Assembly: GCA_030726065.1 (NCBI GenBank)
Contig: JANREK010000028.1
Span: forward strand, 1-64,000
Length of the DNA: 64,000 nucleotides
DNA from: Sediminibacterium sp.
GTDB taxonomy: Bacteria > Bacteroidota > Bacteroidia > Chitinophagales > Chitinophagaceae
Direction: 5' to 3'
Shown: positions 53,387 to 63,027 of the stretch, piece after piece
Layout of the letters: each line of letters opens with the position of its first letter
Numbering within the stretch: position 1 is the first letter of the stretch
Translations under genes and position numbers: made by a program
Notes under the pieces: generated by a model
What the model saw: only the letters and a program-made list of their open reading frames with translations
The model's database searches: none
What the model was told of the DNA's origin: nothing

Positions 53387-53401
53387 TGAATGCTGCTCTT
53401 T
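53357..53401 (+). terminator. Terminator hairpin overlapping the stop codon of the yihY-like gene
   Basis: AAAGAGCAGCAT (inside the coding sequence) pairs perfectly over 12 bp with ATGCTGCTCTTT (after the stop), with a 21-nt loop holding the last codons. The 5' arm is preceded by A7, so the reverse complement ends in T-rich sequence. It can thus also serve the convergent PLP-enzyme gene. Confidence 0.6.
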
Positions 53402-53431
53402 CAAAATTATTTTCAGTTTTTTTAGGAACTA

Positions 53432-54688
53432 CTACTTATTCGCCATATCCGGAATCACTTCTGACTTATAATCTCCTGCATCTAATTTCGCTTTTGTTTC
53501 GCTAAATGCTTTCAAGGTTAAAACAATCTCCTCCTGCGTGTGCTCAGCAGTCGGAATTAATCTATATATAATATGTCCTTTAGGTATCACAGGATAGACA
53601 ACTATTGAACAGAAAATTTTATAGTTCTCTCTTAAGTCCATCACCATTAGGGTTGCTTCTTCAACACCGCCTTTCATATAAACTGGTGTTACTACTGAAT
53701 CTGTTTTACCAATATCAAAATCTCTTTCCTTCAAACCTTTTTGTAACGCAAGAGCGTTTTTCCACAAATTTTCCTTTAAGTGAGGCTGTGTTTGCAATAA
53801 TTCTAAACGCTTTAAGTTTCCAACGACATATGGCATTGGTAAACTTTTTGCAAATATTTGAGAACGGATATTATATCGGATATAATCAATAATCGTTTTA
53901 GGCCCTGCCATAAACGCACCAATGGATGCCATACTTTTTGCAAAGGTGGAGAAGTACAAATCAATCCCATCCTGACATCCTTGCTCCTCACCTGCACCGG
54001 CACCAGTTTTACCTAGTGTACCAAATCCATGTGCATCATCCACTAACATTCTGAATGGCACTTTTGATTTTAAATCGACAATTTCCTTCAACTTACCTTG
54101 GTCACCGGCCATACCAAATACACCTTCTGTAATTACTAAAATCCCACCAGATTGTTGTTTTTCAATTAAGGCCTGTGCACGGTGTAATTGCTTTTCACAA
54201 TCTTCTACATCATTGTGCTTAAAAACAAAACGATGCCCTGGCAACATTCTTAACCCATCAATAATACATGCATGACACTCCGCATCATATACAACCACAT
54301 CATGACGACCACAAATAGCATCAATCGCACTCATGATTCCTTGATAGCCATAATTCATTAAAATAGCATCTTCCTTATTTTCAAAACTAGATAACTCCGC
54401 TTCTAGTTGTTCATGAAAATCACTATTTCCGCTCATCATTCTAGCACCCATCGGCAATGCCAAACCATATTTAGCACTTGCATCTGCATCCGCTTTTCGT
54501 ACTTCCGGATGATTGGCCAAGCCCAAATAATTATTCAAACTCCAAACAATCATTTCTTGCCCTCTAAACTTCATTTTAGAACCAATCTCCCCTTCTAACT
54601 TTGGGAAGGCAAAGTAACCATGTGCTCTTTCACGATGCTGGCCAATTGGGCCGTAGTTTTTAATGAGTCTTTCGAATATATCTGCCAT
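53432..54688 (-). CDS. Alpha-oxoamine synthase family PLP enzyme (serine palmitoyltransferase/KBL-like)
   Basis: Class II aminotransferase-fold enzyme that condenses an acyl-CoA with an amino acid. In Bacteroidota this form is commonly assigned as serine palmitoyltransferase, the first step of sphingolipid synthesis; glycine C-acetyltransferase and BioF are relatives. Motifs: WSLNNYLGLANHPEV, the PLP-stacking region AECHACIIDGLR, LVDDAHGFGTLGKTG and the PLP-lysine segment STFAKSMASIGAFMAG. I start at the ATG at 54688 (MADIFERLIKNYGPIGQHRE). The frame extends to a TTG at 54712, but that codon lies inside a -7-like TAAATTTG (54717-54710), which rules it out. Confidence 0.82.
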   Translation of the reverse strand: MADIFERLIKNYGPIGQHRERAHGYFAFPKLEGEIGSKMKFRGQEMIVWSLNNYLGLANHPEVRKADADASAKYGLALPMGARMMSGNSDFHEQLEAELSSFENKEDAILMNYGYQGIMSAIDAICGRHDVVVYDAECHACIIDGLRMLPGHRFVFKHNDVEDCEKQLHRAQALIEKQQSGGILVITEGVFGMAGDQGKLKEIVDLKSKVPFRMLVDDAHGFGTLGKTGAGAGEEQGCQDGIDLYFSTFAKSMASIGAFMAGPKTIIDYIRYNIRSQIFAKSLPMPYVVGNLKRLELLQTQPHLKENLWKNALALQKGLKERDFDIGKTDSVVTPVYMKGGVEEATLMVMDLRENYKIFCSIVVYPVIPKGHIIYRLIPTAEHTQEEIVLTLKAFSETKAKLDAGDYKSEVIPDMANK

Positions 54689-54783
54689 AATAAGTGTGAT
54701 TAAGTTAGGCAAATTTAATAAAATTTTTGGTTTAAAACACTAATAAATAGCTGTAATTTGCAGTATCATTTAAACAAGAATTT

Positions 54784-56430
54784 ATGCGATTTACACTTTT
54801 GTTAATAGTAGGCTTGATAGCAACGCAAACCTTTGCTCAAAAACCCAACCCAGTTAAGGCAACAGCTACAAAACCAAAATTAGTGGTAGGCATCGTCGTT
54901 GATCAAATGCGGTGGGACTACGTCAATAATTTTAAACCCTTTTTTAAAACACAAAATGGCTTTTTAAGATTTATGAATCAAGGCGCAAGTTGTAATAATA
55001 ATCTGATCTCCTATTTACCAACCGTAACGGCATGCGGACATGCTGCAGTGTATACTGGAAGCACCCCTGCCATTCATGGCATCACGGGTAACAGTTGGTT
55101 TGATAATATTCAACAGCGAATGGTGTATTGTGTTGAAGATAATTCAGTACAAGCTGTAGGTATTGAAAATAGCAGTGCAGGAAAAATGAGTCCCTTAAAT
55201 GTATGGACTACGACCATTGGGGATGAATTAAAATTAGCCACTAATTTTAAAAGCAAAGTGTTTGGTGTTTCCTTAAAAGATAGAGGCGCTATCATTCCTG
55301 CAGGTCATGCTGCTGATGGTGCTTTTTGGTATGATAGCAAATCAGGTAATTTTATTAGTTCCACTTACTATGGTAAAACATTACCATTATGGTTAACGAA
55401 TTATAACAATGCAAAAAAGGTAGATAGCTTTTATAAATTGGGTTGGAGTTTAAGCTTACCCGCATCCGTTTATGAAACAAATTGTGATAAGGATCAAAAT
55501 GAATATGAATCAACTCCTTTTGGCAAAGATGCAAAAGGCTTTCCATATGGCTTAACCCAATTCATAGGAAAAGATTATGGAAAAGTGTCTAGCACGCCCT
55601 ATGGCAACAATCTAGTTTTAGATATTGCCACCCAAACCTTGATGAATGAAAAAATGGGATTAGATGACATAACTGATTTATTAGCTGTAAGTTTTTCCTC
55701 TCCGGATTATATTGGACATGCTTTTGGGCCTAATTCATGGGAGACATTGGATGGCTATATTAAATTAGACGAACTATTGGCACAATTTTTTACTAAACTC
55801 GATCAGCAAGTAGGCAAAGACAACTATACTGTATTTTTAACAGCAGACCATGCAGTTGCGCCTATTCCAGGATATGCACAAAAGCATAAAATACCAGCTG
55901 GTAGAATTACAGATGATGGTATTAAAAATGAACTTGGAAAAATGTTAACAGCTAAAGGTTTGAGTTCAAAATTAATTTCAGCAATCACTGAATACAATAT
56001 TTACTTCAACCATCATATAATGGACAGCTTACAAGTAAGTCAAGATAAGTTAACCTCCGTAATTATAAATTACCTTGAACAAAAAAGCAATATTTTACAA
56101 GTGGTAGAATTGCGCAAGGCTGCTATTGCTCCAATACCGCAAAGTATTAGAGAGCGAATAGTCAATGGATTTAATTCACAAAGAAGTGGTGATTTAATGT
56201 TTATTACAAAATCAGGTGTGGTTGGCGGGGGAAATACAGGAACAGGTCATGGCGTATTTTATAATTATGATGCACATATTCCTTTATTATTTTACGGAAA
56301 AGGGATCAAGAAGGGTCAGGTAAATAATGTGAACTATATGACTGATATCGCTCCTACCATAACCACATTATTAGGCATCCAAATGCCAAGTGGGAGTATT
56401 GGGAAACCGATTTTAGAAGTAATTCAATAA
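54784..56430 (+). CDS. PafA-like alkaline phosphatase family protein
   Basis: Exported phosphatase of the alkaline-phosphatase superfamily, PafA type. The signal peptide ends TQTFAQ. The first metal site is VGIVVDQMRWDYV. The nucleophilic Thr lies in LPTVTACGHAAVYTGS. Later metal ligands are in SFSSPDYIGHAFGPNS, LTADHAVAPIPGY and GTGHGVFYNYDAHIPLLF. At 548 aa it matches PafA, a phosphate-irrepressible monoesterase of Bacteroidota. The gene is divergent from the PLP-enzyme gene with a 95-bp shared gap. The Lys/Arg pair typical of PafA is not verified. Confidence 0.85.
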   Translation: MRFTLLLIVGLIATQTFAQKPNPVKATATKPKLVVGIVVDQMRWDYVNNFKPFFKTQNGFLRFMNQGASCNNNLISYLPTVTACGHAAVYTGSTPAIHGITGNSWFDNIQQRMVYCVEDNSVQAVGIENSSAGKMSPLNVWTTTIGDELKLATNFKSKVFGVSLKDRGAIIPAGHAADGAFWYDSKSGNFISSTYYGKTLPLWLTNYNNAKKVDSFYKLGWSLSLPASVYETNCDKDQNEYESTPFGKDAKGFPYGLTQFIGKDYGKVSSTPYGNNLVLDIATQTLMNEKMGLDDITDLLAVSFSSPDYIGHAFGPNSWETLDGYIKLDELLAQFFTKLDQQVGKDNYTVFLTADHAVAPIPGYAQKHKIPAGRITDDGIKNELGKMLTAKGLSSKLISAITEYNIYFNHHIMDSLQVSQDKLTSVIINYLEQKSNILQVVELRKAAIAPIPQSIRERIVNGFNSQRSGDLMFITKSGVVGGGNTGTGHGVFYNYDAHIPLLFYGKGIKKGQVNNVNYMTDIAPTITTLLGIQMPSGSIGKPILEVIQ

Positions 56431-56531
56431 GCAATCCATAAATATGATATGAATCAACCCTTTTCAAACCATATTATTTAAAAATTATATTAAATTGCAT
56501 ATAGAAATTAATTATCATAAAAAATTAAATC

Positions 56532-56753
56532 ATGAAAAAAATAGCTATTTTTTTATTAGCGGGTTTACTTTCACTTTCTACCACAGCTGTTATGGCCAAT
56601 TGCGATGGAAAATGCAAAGACAAAATCAAATGTACTGAATGCAAAAAGAAAGAAACCAAAGAACCTAAAGCACACAAATGCACTAAAGAGTGTATGAAAG
56701 ATGGCAAATGTGCTGAAATGAAAAAAGATACTAAAGGAAAAGGCAAAGGATAA
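56532..56753 (+). CDS. Small exported Cys/Lys-rich protein, possible metal binder
   Basis: A 73-residue protein with a clean signal peptide (KIAIFLLAGLLSLSTTAVMA) and a mature part of about 50 residues. The mature part has 8 Cys arranged as CDGKC, CTEC, CTKEC and C, with 19 or more Lys (DKIKCTECKKKETKEPKAHK, then CTKECMKDGKCAEMKKD). No family is recognised. The cysteine pattern suggests metal binding or disulfides, and the charge suggests binding to anionic partners; both are inference. It has its own terminator at 56773-56808, and its position between PafA and icd gives no role. Confidence 0.7.
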   Translation: MKKIAIFLLAGLLSLSTTAVMANCDGKCKDKIKCTECKKKETKEPKAHKCTKECMKDGKCAEMKKDTKGKGKG

Positions 56754-56772
56754 TTAATCACCCTATTCCACT

Positions 56773-56808
56773 AAAAAAGCGATCCCGATAAACCGGATCG
56801 CTTTTTTT
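56773..56808. terminator. Bidirectional terminator between the small Cys-rich gene and icd
   Basis: AAAAAAGCGATCC and GGATCGCTTTTTTT form a 13-bp stem around the loop CGATAAACC. A-rich and T-rich flanks make it work in both directions, serving the plus-strand gene and the convergent icd. Confidence 0.85.
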
Positions 56809-56836
56809 ATAAGTAACATTATGTAGTTAATTATAT

Positions 56837-58066
56837 CTACCCAAGCTTTGCTTTCAAATTTGCATCCAATGCATCTAAGAACTCTTCAGTATAAACATAG
56901 TGGTCGCCATGTTTAACCTTGTTACCATGTACACATACTGCTAAATCCTTGGTCATGATACCAGACTCCACTGTTTCCACACAAACATCTTCCAATGCTT
57001 TAGCGAAACGAATTAGTTCTTGATTATTATCTAATTGACCTCGGAATTCCAAGCCTCTTGTCCATGCAAAGATAGATGCAATGGGATTGGTAGAAGTTCT
57101 GTTTCCTTTTTGGTGCTCACGGAAGTGACGTGTCACAGTGCCATGTGCCGCTTCCGCTTCCATTACTTTTCCATCAGGTGTAATTAAAGTTGAAGTCATT
57201 AAACCTAATGAGCCAAACCCTTGTGCTACTGTATCAGATTGTACATCACCATCATAATTTTTACAAGCCCATACAAAATTACCATTCCACTTTAAAGCAC
57301 TCGCCACCATATCATCAATTAAACGGTGTTCGTAGGTAATACCTGCAGTCTCATATTTCGCTTTAAATTCTCCTTGGTACACTTCTTCAAAAATATCTTT
57401 GAAACGACCATCATATTTTTTTAAGATGGTATTTTTTGTAGATAAATATAAAGGCCATTTTTTAACCAAGGCTTGGTTAAAACAAGCACGTGCAAAACCA
57501 TAAATACTTTCGTCAGTATTGTACATCGTTAATGCAACACCATCTCCTTTAAAGTTAAATACTTCAAATTCTTGCACTGTTCCGTCCTCGCCTTCAAACT
57601 TAACGGTTAATTTTCCTTTGCCTTTTGTTACAAAGTCGGTTGCACGATATTGATCCCCAAATGCATGACGACCAATACAAATAGGTGCTGTCCAGTTAGG
57701 TACCAAACGAGGCACATTACTACATACAATGGGCTCTCTAAAAACAGTACCATCTAAAATATTACGAATAGTCCCATTAGGGCTCTTCCACATTTGTTTT
57801 AACTTGAATTCTTCCACTCTTTGCTCGTCAGGGGTAATAGTCGCACATTTAATACCAACACCATATTGTTTAATCGCATTTGCAGCGTCAATGGTTACTT
57901 GGTCATTTGTTTCATCGCGGTACTCCATTCCTAGATCATAATACTTAATATCAATCTCTAAATAAGGAAGAATTAATTTGTCCTTTATGAACTTCCATAT
58001 AATTCGGGTCATCTCATCTCCATCCAATTCTACTACTGGATTAGCTACTTTAATTATTTGTCCCAT
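56837..58066 (-). CDS. icd: NADP-dependent isocitrate dehydrogenase
   Basis: TCA-cycle enzyme that converts isocitrate to 2-oxoglutarate. It is the eukaryote-like dimeric type (409 aa), with N-terminal [16 protein letters not shown], substrate-phosphate site [31 protein letters not shown] and the metal/NADP region [20 protein letters not shown], then AHGTVTRH. A -7-like TACATTTG (58094-58087) lies about 20 bp upstream of the ATG on the minus strand, without a clear -33. The remainder of the 122-bp gap to the Nramp gene holds nothing recognisable. Confidence 0.95.
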   Translation of the reverse strand: MGQIIKVANPVVELDGDEMTRIIWKFIKDKLILPYLEIDIKYYDLGMEYRDETNDQVTIDAANAIKQYGVGIKCATITPDEQRVEEFKLKQMWKSPNGTIRNILDGTVFREPIVCSNVPRLVPNWTAPICIGRHAFGDQYRATDFVTKGKGKLTVKFEGEDGTVQEFEVFNFKGDGVALTMYNTDESIYGFARACFNQALVKKWPLYLSTKNTILKKYDGRFKDIFEEVYQGEFKAKYETAGITYEHRLIDDMVASALKWNGNFVWACKNYDGDVQSDTVAQGFGSLGLMTSTLITPDGKVMEAEAAHGTVTRHFREHQKGNRTSTNPIASIFAWTRGLEFRGQLDNNQELIRFAKALEDVCVETVESGIMTKDLAVCVHGNKVKHGDHYVYTEEFLDALDANLKAKLG

Positions 58067-58188
58067 AATGTTTGAAATTTAATGCACAAATGTACTAAAA
58101 CTACACTTAAAATTAGCCATTAATCCCCTTAAATCGGGCTGAAATATACCCCCTATCCTCTGTATGAAAACGGATATTAGCAGGCTGC

Positions 58189-60081
58189 TTAATGATTTAC
58201 AATTAAAACCGGAATACTTACTTTATGCCTTACTGACTCAATGGTTTCACCAAAGATATAGTCCTTCCAACCTTGGTGCCTGTGACCGCCCATGACGAGT
58301 AATTGCGCGTCGCATTCATGCACAATACGTACTATTTCCTTTACCCTATTTTTATAGCTCAAACAGGTTTTTACTTGATAGCCTTTACTGATCAGTGCAT
58401 TTGCATAAGTATCCAATCTTTCTTGGTCTTTTCTGGTTTCGGCATCATCACTCGCGTCCTGCAAATAATTAGCAGTAGCACTTTCAACAACATGTATAAA
58501 AATGAATTGGGTATCCTGATGGGCCGAATTTTCAAACCCACTTGGATGGGCTTGTTGAATTGCCTTTTTTATGAGCTTTGCATCCGTTACAGAAAAATCA
58601 ACAGCGATAGCAATACGATGCACCGGTAAATCATCTGACCAATCTAATTCAATGGGCATGCCATGAAAATCTGTTTCAGATAGCGGTTTATTCTTTAAGG
58701 TTAAGGGATAAAATGTAATGAACAATAGTAGCGCTAAAAATAGCACCACCAATAACACTAGCCCAATTTTTAAACTCAATGAATTTGAATTTTGAAAAAA
58801 ATCACCCACAAAATCAATCACCAAATGACTATTTAAATAAATCAAAATAGCGGCAATGATCCATGCAAATATTTTAATTTTTATACCAATAGCATATTCT
58901 CCCATTTTATTTTTATCACTTACAAAATGAATTAATGGTATGACCGCAAATCCTAATTGCAAACTCAAAATAACTTGACTAAAGACCAATAAGGCATCTA
59001 CCCTTTCCTCACCCATAATCCCAATCACTAATACCGCAGGCGTGATGGCTAATAAACGCGTGAGCAATCTTCTGATCCAGGGGTTCAATCTTAATTTCAG
59101 ATATCCTTCCATGACTATTTGCCCAGCTAATGTTCCAGTAACTGTTGAGCTTTGGCCAGCCGCAATTAATGCAATTGCAAATAAGATAGGTGCCAACTTT
59201 GAACCAAGTAGTGGCGCTAATAACGAATGGGCCTCTTCTATTTTCGCTACCCCTTGATGCCCTGTATAAAAAAAAGTGGATGCTGCTAAAATAAGTATTG
59301 CAGCATTGACGAAAAAAGCCAAATTTAATGCAACGGCGCTATCAATAAAATTATATAAAATGGATTTTCGAATTCCCTTGGGAGTTCTGTCAATTTTTCG
59401 CGTTTGCACTAAGGCTGAATGCAAATATAAATTGTGCGGCATCACAGTGGCCCCAATAATTCCAACTGCTATATATAAAGCGGTTGGTGATAATTTAGTT
59501 GGAATGAACCCCACTATTGCTTGAGACAAATCAGGCTTCGCTATAAATAATTGTGCTAAAAAACTAAACCCAATGGTCGCAACCAATAAAATAATAAAGG
59601 CTTCCATTTTTCGAATACCATAACGTTGTAAAAGCAAAAATAAAAACGTATCTAAAACAGTAATACAAGTGCCATACATTAAAGGAATACCTGTCAGCAA
59701 CTTAATTCCAATGGCCATCCCTAAAACTTCTGCCAAATCGGTCGCTGCTATCGCTAATTCTGCTAAAATATATAAAGCAAAGTTAACCAAAGGAGGATAA
59801 TTTTCGCGATTGGCTTGCGCTAAATCCAACCGTCTAACAATGCCTAACCTTGCGCTTAAGCTTTGTAAAAGAATCGCCATAATATTACTTAAAAGCAAAA
59901 TCCAAATAAGCTGATATCCAAAAGCCGCACCGCCTTGCAAATCAGTGGCCCAATTGCCTGGATCCATATAACCCACACTCACCAAATAAGCGGGACCAAT
60001 AAAGGCAAGAAATTTACGCCAGCCACTTTTATTTTGTACTGGGACGGATTCATGAAGCGTATCAAGTGATTTGTTAGACAT
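58189..60081 (-). CDS. Nramp-type divalent metal transporter fused to a universal stress domain
   Basis: Residues about 20-420 form an Nramp (MntH-type) transporter. SVGYMDPGNWATDLQGG has the DPGN metal-binding loop of TM1, and GATVMPHNLYLHSALVQ has the MPH motif of TM6. About eleven hydrophobic segments are present. Residues about 480-630 form a UspA-like domain (IAVDFSVTDAKLIKKA, LVMGGHRHQGWKDYIFGET, IPVLIVNH). Transport of Mn or Fe with proton coupling is expected, and the Usp domain may sense nucleotide or stress. I chose the ATG at 60081. The frame begins 12 bases earlier at a TTG that sits in a -7-like TAAATTTG (60098-60091). Confidence 0.87.
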   Translation of the reverse strand: MSNKSLDTLHESVPVQNKSGWRKFLAFIGPAYLVSVGYMDPGNWATDLQGGAAFGYQLIWILLLSNIMAILLQSLSARLGIVRRLDLAQANRENYPPLVNFALYILAELAIAATDLAEVLGMAIGIKLLTGIPLMYGTCITVLDTFLFLLLQRYGIRKMEAFIILLVATIGFSFLAQLFIAKPDLSQAIVGFIPTKLSPTALYIAVGIIGATVMPHNLYLHSALVQTRKIDRTPKGIRKSILYNFIDSAVALNLAFFVNAAILILAASTFFYTGHQGVAKIEEAHSLLAPLLGSKLAPILFAIALIAAGQSSTVTGTLAGQIVMEGYLKLRLNPWIRRLLTRLLAITPAVLVIGIMGEERVDALLVFSQVILSLQLGFAVIPLIHFVSDKNKMGEYAIGIKIKIFAWIIAAILIYLNSHLVIDFVGDFFQNSNSLSLKIGLVLLVVLFLALLLFITFYPLTLKNKPLSETDFHGMPIELDWSDDLPVHRIAIAVDFSVTDAKLIKKAIQQAHPSGFENSAHQDTQFIFIHVVESATANYLQDASDDAETRKDQERLDTYANALISKGYQVKTCLSYKNRVKEIVRIVHECDAQLLVMGGHRHQGWKDYIFGETIESVRHKVSIPVLIVNH

Positions 60082-60155
60082 AGGATACCCCAAATTTAAT
60101 CATAAATCCCTTGTAGAACTGCATATGAAAGCCTATTTTAGTGAAAATTTACTAA

Positions 60156-61103
60156 ATGCGTAAAGGCACCATAATTTTTTGTCTGGTATTGTTATTTTCT
60201 TGCGGTGAAAAAAAAACCGATTTGACAGGCAATACCCCCCTAAAAATTAATGATTTTAATAAAGCATTTAAACTTGCCACCCTTCCTGTCACCATTACGG
60301 ATACGAACCTTATTAAATTTACTGATACAGTAGAAATAGGTCGTAAAGCTTTGGTTCAATTTATACCTGACTCCATTGTTGAACAAATTATTGCCAGCAA
60401 GGATAAAAAAGCAATTTTACACCCAATTTTAAAAATTGAAAAAGAAGAAGAATATTATTTATTATTAAATGTGCAGCATCCCACAAAACAGGATATTGCC
60501 GTGGTTGTTTTTAGTAAAAAAAATAAATACTTAGGTTTTAAAGTTGTTGCAGCATTTGATGAGCAGCAAAAAAATTCAAGACTATATGGCAAAACCTTAA
60601 CCATCAATAAAGAACCCACATTTTTAGTTGCTGAAAATAAAATGGGAGAAGATAATGCAGCCAGTTATGAAAAAAAGGGATGGGCTTATTCCGATAGTAT
60701 TTTTAAACTCATCTTTTTTGATAGCAATAAAAAACCAAACTCTAGTGTGATCATCAATCCAATAGATACATTGCCCACCATGAATACTTATAGTGGCGAC
60801 TATGCGAGAGATAGTAAAAACTTCATTTCAATTCGAGATTTAACTACCCCCAATAAATATCAGTTTTTTTTACATTTTGAAAAACAAAATGGCGACTGTG
60901 TGGGAGAGCTAAAAGGGCTTTTAAATTTCACAAAAAACAAGGCAACCTATACTGAAAAAGGCGACCCTTGCATCATACATTTCACCATTACGGGGAATGT
61001 TATCGCCATTAAGGAAGAAGGCAATTGTGGTAATCACCGCAACATGACCTGCTACTTCAATGACAATTACGACAAAAAAAGGAAGCGGAATAAGAAGAAA
61101 TAA
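60156..61103 (+). CDS. Hypothetical lipoprotein, unknown function
   Basis: A lipoprotein signal peptide (IIFCLVLLFSCGEKK, Cys16 as the lipidated residue) is followed by about 300 residues that I cannot assign. The middle part looks like a beta-rich domain (KKNKYLGFKVVAAFDEQQKN). The C-terminal third (YAFFLHFEKQNGDCVGELKG-like, KYQFFLHFEKQNGDCVGELK) has four Cys and a lysine-rich tail (NDNYDKKRKRNKKK). The gene stands alone on the plus strand, divergent from the Nramp fusion, with no operon partner. Confidence 0.6.
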   Translation: MRKGTIIFCLVLLFSCGEKKTDLTGNTPLKINDFNKAFKLATLPVTITDTNLIKFTDTVEIGRKALVQFIPDSIVEQIIASKDKKAILHPILKIEKEEEYYLLLNVQHPTKQDIAVVVFSKKNKYLGFKVVAAFDEQQKNSRLYGKTLTINKEPTFLVAENKMGEDNAASYEKKGWAYSDSIFKLIFFDSNKKPNSSVIINPIDTLPTMNTYSGDYARDSKNFISIRDLTTPNKYQFFLHFEKQNGDCVGELKGLLNFTKNKATYTEKGDPCIIHFTITGNVIAIKEEGNCGNHRNMTCYFNDNYDKKRKRNKKK

Positions 61104-61209
61104 TCCACATTTATGATCAATAAAGTCATCTTTTCCACAGTTTAATGTGTAAAATGTACGTTTTAACTAATTACCATTATATTGCAGGCAAATCATCAAA
61201 CCAAGATTT

Positions 61210-62865
61210 ATGAGTTTTAGAAATTATCAGGTGCCCTACGAGATAAATGAACAATTTAAAAAGAAGGCAGCTTATTTTTCCATGGAATTTGCGATACATC
61301 AGCCTTTGAAAATTTACAGCGGTGGCTTGGGCTTTCTGGCTGGTTCTCATTTAAGAAGTGCTTTTGAATTAAATCAAAATTTTATAGGGGTTGGTATTTT
61401 ATGGAAATATGGTTATTATGACCAAGCAAGAAACCAAGACCAAACTTTGCAGGTCACCTTCATGGAAAAAATGTATAGCTTCTTGGAAGACACTGGTATT
61501 AAATACCAGATTATGATACACGACCACCCAGTTTGGGTAAAAGCTTATTATTTAGCGCCAAATACTTTTTGTAGCGCCCCTTTATTTTTATTGAGTACTG
61601 ATTTACCTGAAAACGATTATGTATCTCAAACAATCACACACCGTTTATATGACGCCAATGTCGCAACCAAAGTTGCACAATTTATTTTATTAGGGGTTGG
61701 TGGTGCAAAATTGATAGATGAATTAAATTTCGAACCTGAAGTATACCATTTAAATGAAGCACATGGATTTTCTTCTGCCTTTTATTTATTGAACAAATAC
61801 AAGTCATTAGATGAGGTTAAAAAAAGATTGGTATTTACTACACATACTCCGGAAGAAGCTGGTAATGAAAAACATGATATCTACTTATGTTATAAAATGA
61901 GTTATTTCTGCGGCTTAAGCTTGGATGAAGTACGAAAATTAACGGGCATTGATGATGATCAATTTAATCATTCTCTGGCCGCACTAAGGTTTGCCCGAAA
62001 GGCCAATGGCGTTTCTGAACTACATGGACATGTAAGCAGGGCCTTATGGGGAAAATATGAAGGTATTTGTCCGATTACGCATGTTACCAATGCACAAAAC
62101 TGGCGTTATTGGGCGGACAAACAATTATATCGTTTTGCTGAGAGTAATGATGATACAGGATTTGATGATCGTAAAATGTATTTGAAAAAAAGAGCATTTG
62201 AAATTGTAGCAGATCAAACAGGCAAGCTTTTTGACCCCAATGTTTTAACGATTGTTTGGGCAAGAAGATTTGCTGGATACAAACGCGCTGATTTTTTATC
62301 TTGGCATATGGATCGATTTGAAAAATTACTATCCAACAAAAAATATCCGGTTCAAATTATTTTTGCAGGCAAACCCTACCCTGTTGACTATCCTGCAATT
62401 TCTCAATTCAATAACCTAGTTCATTTAAGCAAAAACTACAATAACGTAGCTGTTTTAATTGGCTACGAATTAGGATTAAGTAAACGTATGAAGCAAGCAT
62501 CTGATGTTTGGTTAAATAATCCGCGTGTTCCAAGAGAAGCATCGGGTACCAGTGGTATGACTGCCGCGATGAATGGTGCCGTGAATTTTTCAACGGATGA
62601 TGGATGGATACCTGAATTTATAAACCATGGCAATAATGGATTTGTAGTACCAAAAGCTGACTATGACAACATGTCCACGCAACAACAAGACGACTACGAT
62701 TTAGATGAAATGTATAAAATATTAGAAGAACAAATTGTTCCTATGTATTATAATAACAAGGAAACTTGGCGTCAAATTACACAAAACGGAATGAATGATG
62801 TTCGCTTCCAATTTGACAGTAATAGAATGGCAGAAGAGTATTATGAAAAAATGTATAAAATCTAA
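61210..62865 (+). CDS. glgP: Short alpha-glucan phosphorylase-like protein (GT35) lacking the PLP lysine
   Basis: Short (551 aa) member of the glycogen-phosphorylase-related GT35 family. N-terminal YFSMEFAIHQPLKIYSGGLG, VYHLNEAHGFSSAF, TTHTPEEAGNEKHD, WARRFAGYKRADFLSWH and FAGKPYPVDYPA all match short bacterial phosphorylases. In classical enzymes the PLP-binding lysine lies in EASGTSGMK. Here the segment is EASGTSGMTAAMNGAVNFST, with Thr451 in place of Lys. The other active-site basic residues (Arg and Lys near WARR and FAGK) are kept. Glucan recognition is likely, but normal PLP-dependent phosphorolysis is doubtful. Confidence 0.78.
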   Translation: MSFRNYQVPYEINEQFKKKAAYFSMEFAIHQPLKIYSGGLGFLAGSHLRSAFELNQNFIGVGILWKYGYYDQARNQDQTLQVTFMEKMYSFLEDTGIKYQIMIHDHPVWVKAYYLAPNTFCSAPLFLLSTDLPENDYVSQTITHRLYDANVATKVAQFILLGVGGAKLIDELNFEPEVYHLNEAHGFSSAFYLLNKYKSLDEVKKRLVFTTHTPEEAGNEKHDIYLCYKMSYFCGLSLDEVRKLTGIDDDQFNHSLAALRFARKANGVSELHGHVSRALWGKYEGICPITHVTNAQNWRYWADKQLYRFAESNDDTGFDDRKMYLKKRAFEIVADQTGKLFDPNVLTIVWARRFAGYKRADFLSWHMDRFEKLLSNKKYPVQIIFAGKPYPVDYPAISQFNNLVHLSKNYNNVAVLIGYELGLSKRMKQASDVWLNNPRVPREASGTSGMTAAMNGAVNFSTDDGWIPEFINHGNNGFVVPKADYDNMSTQQQDDYDLDEMYKILEEQIVPMYYNNKETWRQITQNGMNDVRFQFDSNRMAEEYYEKMYKI

Positions 62866-62946
62866 ATTTACAAAGCCCCTAGTTTTTATTTTAGAACTTA
62901 GGCACAATAATAATATTAGTAATTACTTGCACTAACCCAGCTAATA

Positions 62947-62979
62947 AAAATGCCCCTCGAATTATCGGGGGGCATTTTA
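62947..62979. terminator. Hairpin terminator between glgP and the Gfo/Idh/MocA gene
   Basis: AAAATGCCCC pairs with GGGGCATTTT, with further pairs (TCGA and TCGG, including one T-G) inside, giving a stem of about 14 bp around ATTA. The minus-strand copy ends in a longer T run, so it best serves the Gfo/Idh/MocA gene. It may also act on glgP. Confidence 0.75.
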
Positions 62980-63027
62980 GTAAAAAAGCGATTTTTATTG
63001 AATCAAAATAAAAACTTGCTTACTTGA

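Noticed and set aside
62559..62566. Thr451 in the phosphorylase-like protein as a sequencing error for Lys
   Set aside because: Thr (ACT) to Lys (AAA/AAG) would need two base changes, so a simple error is unlikely.
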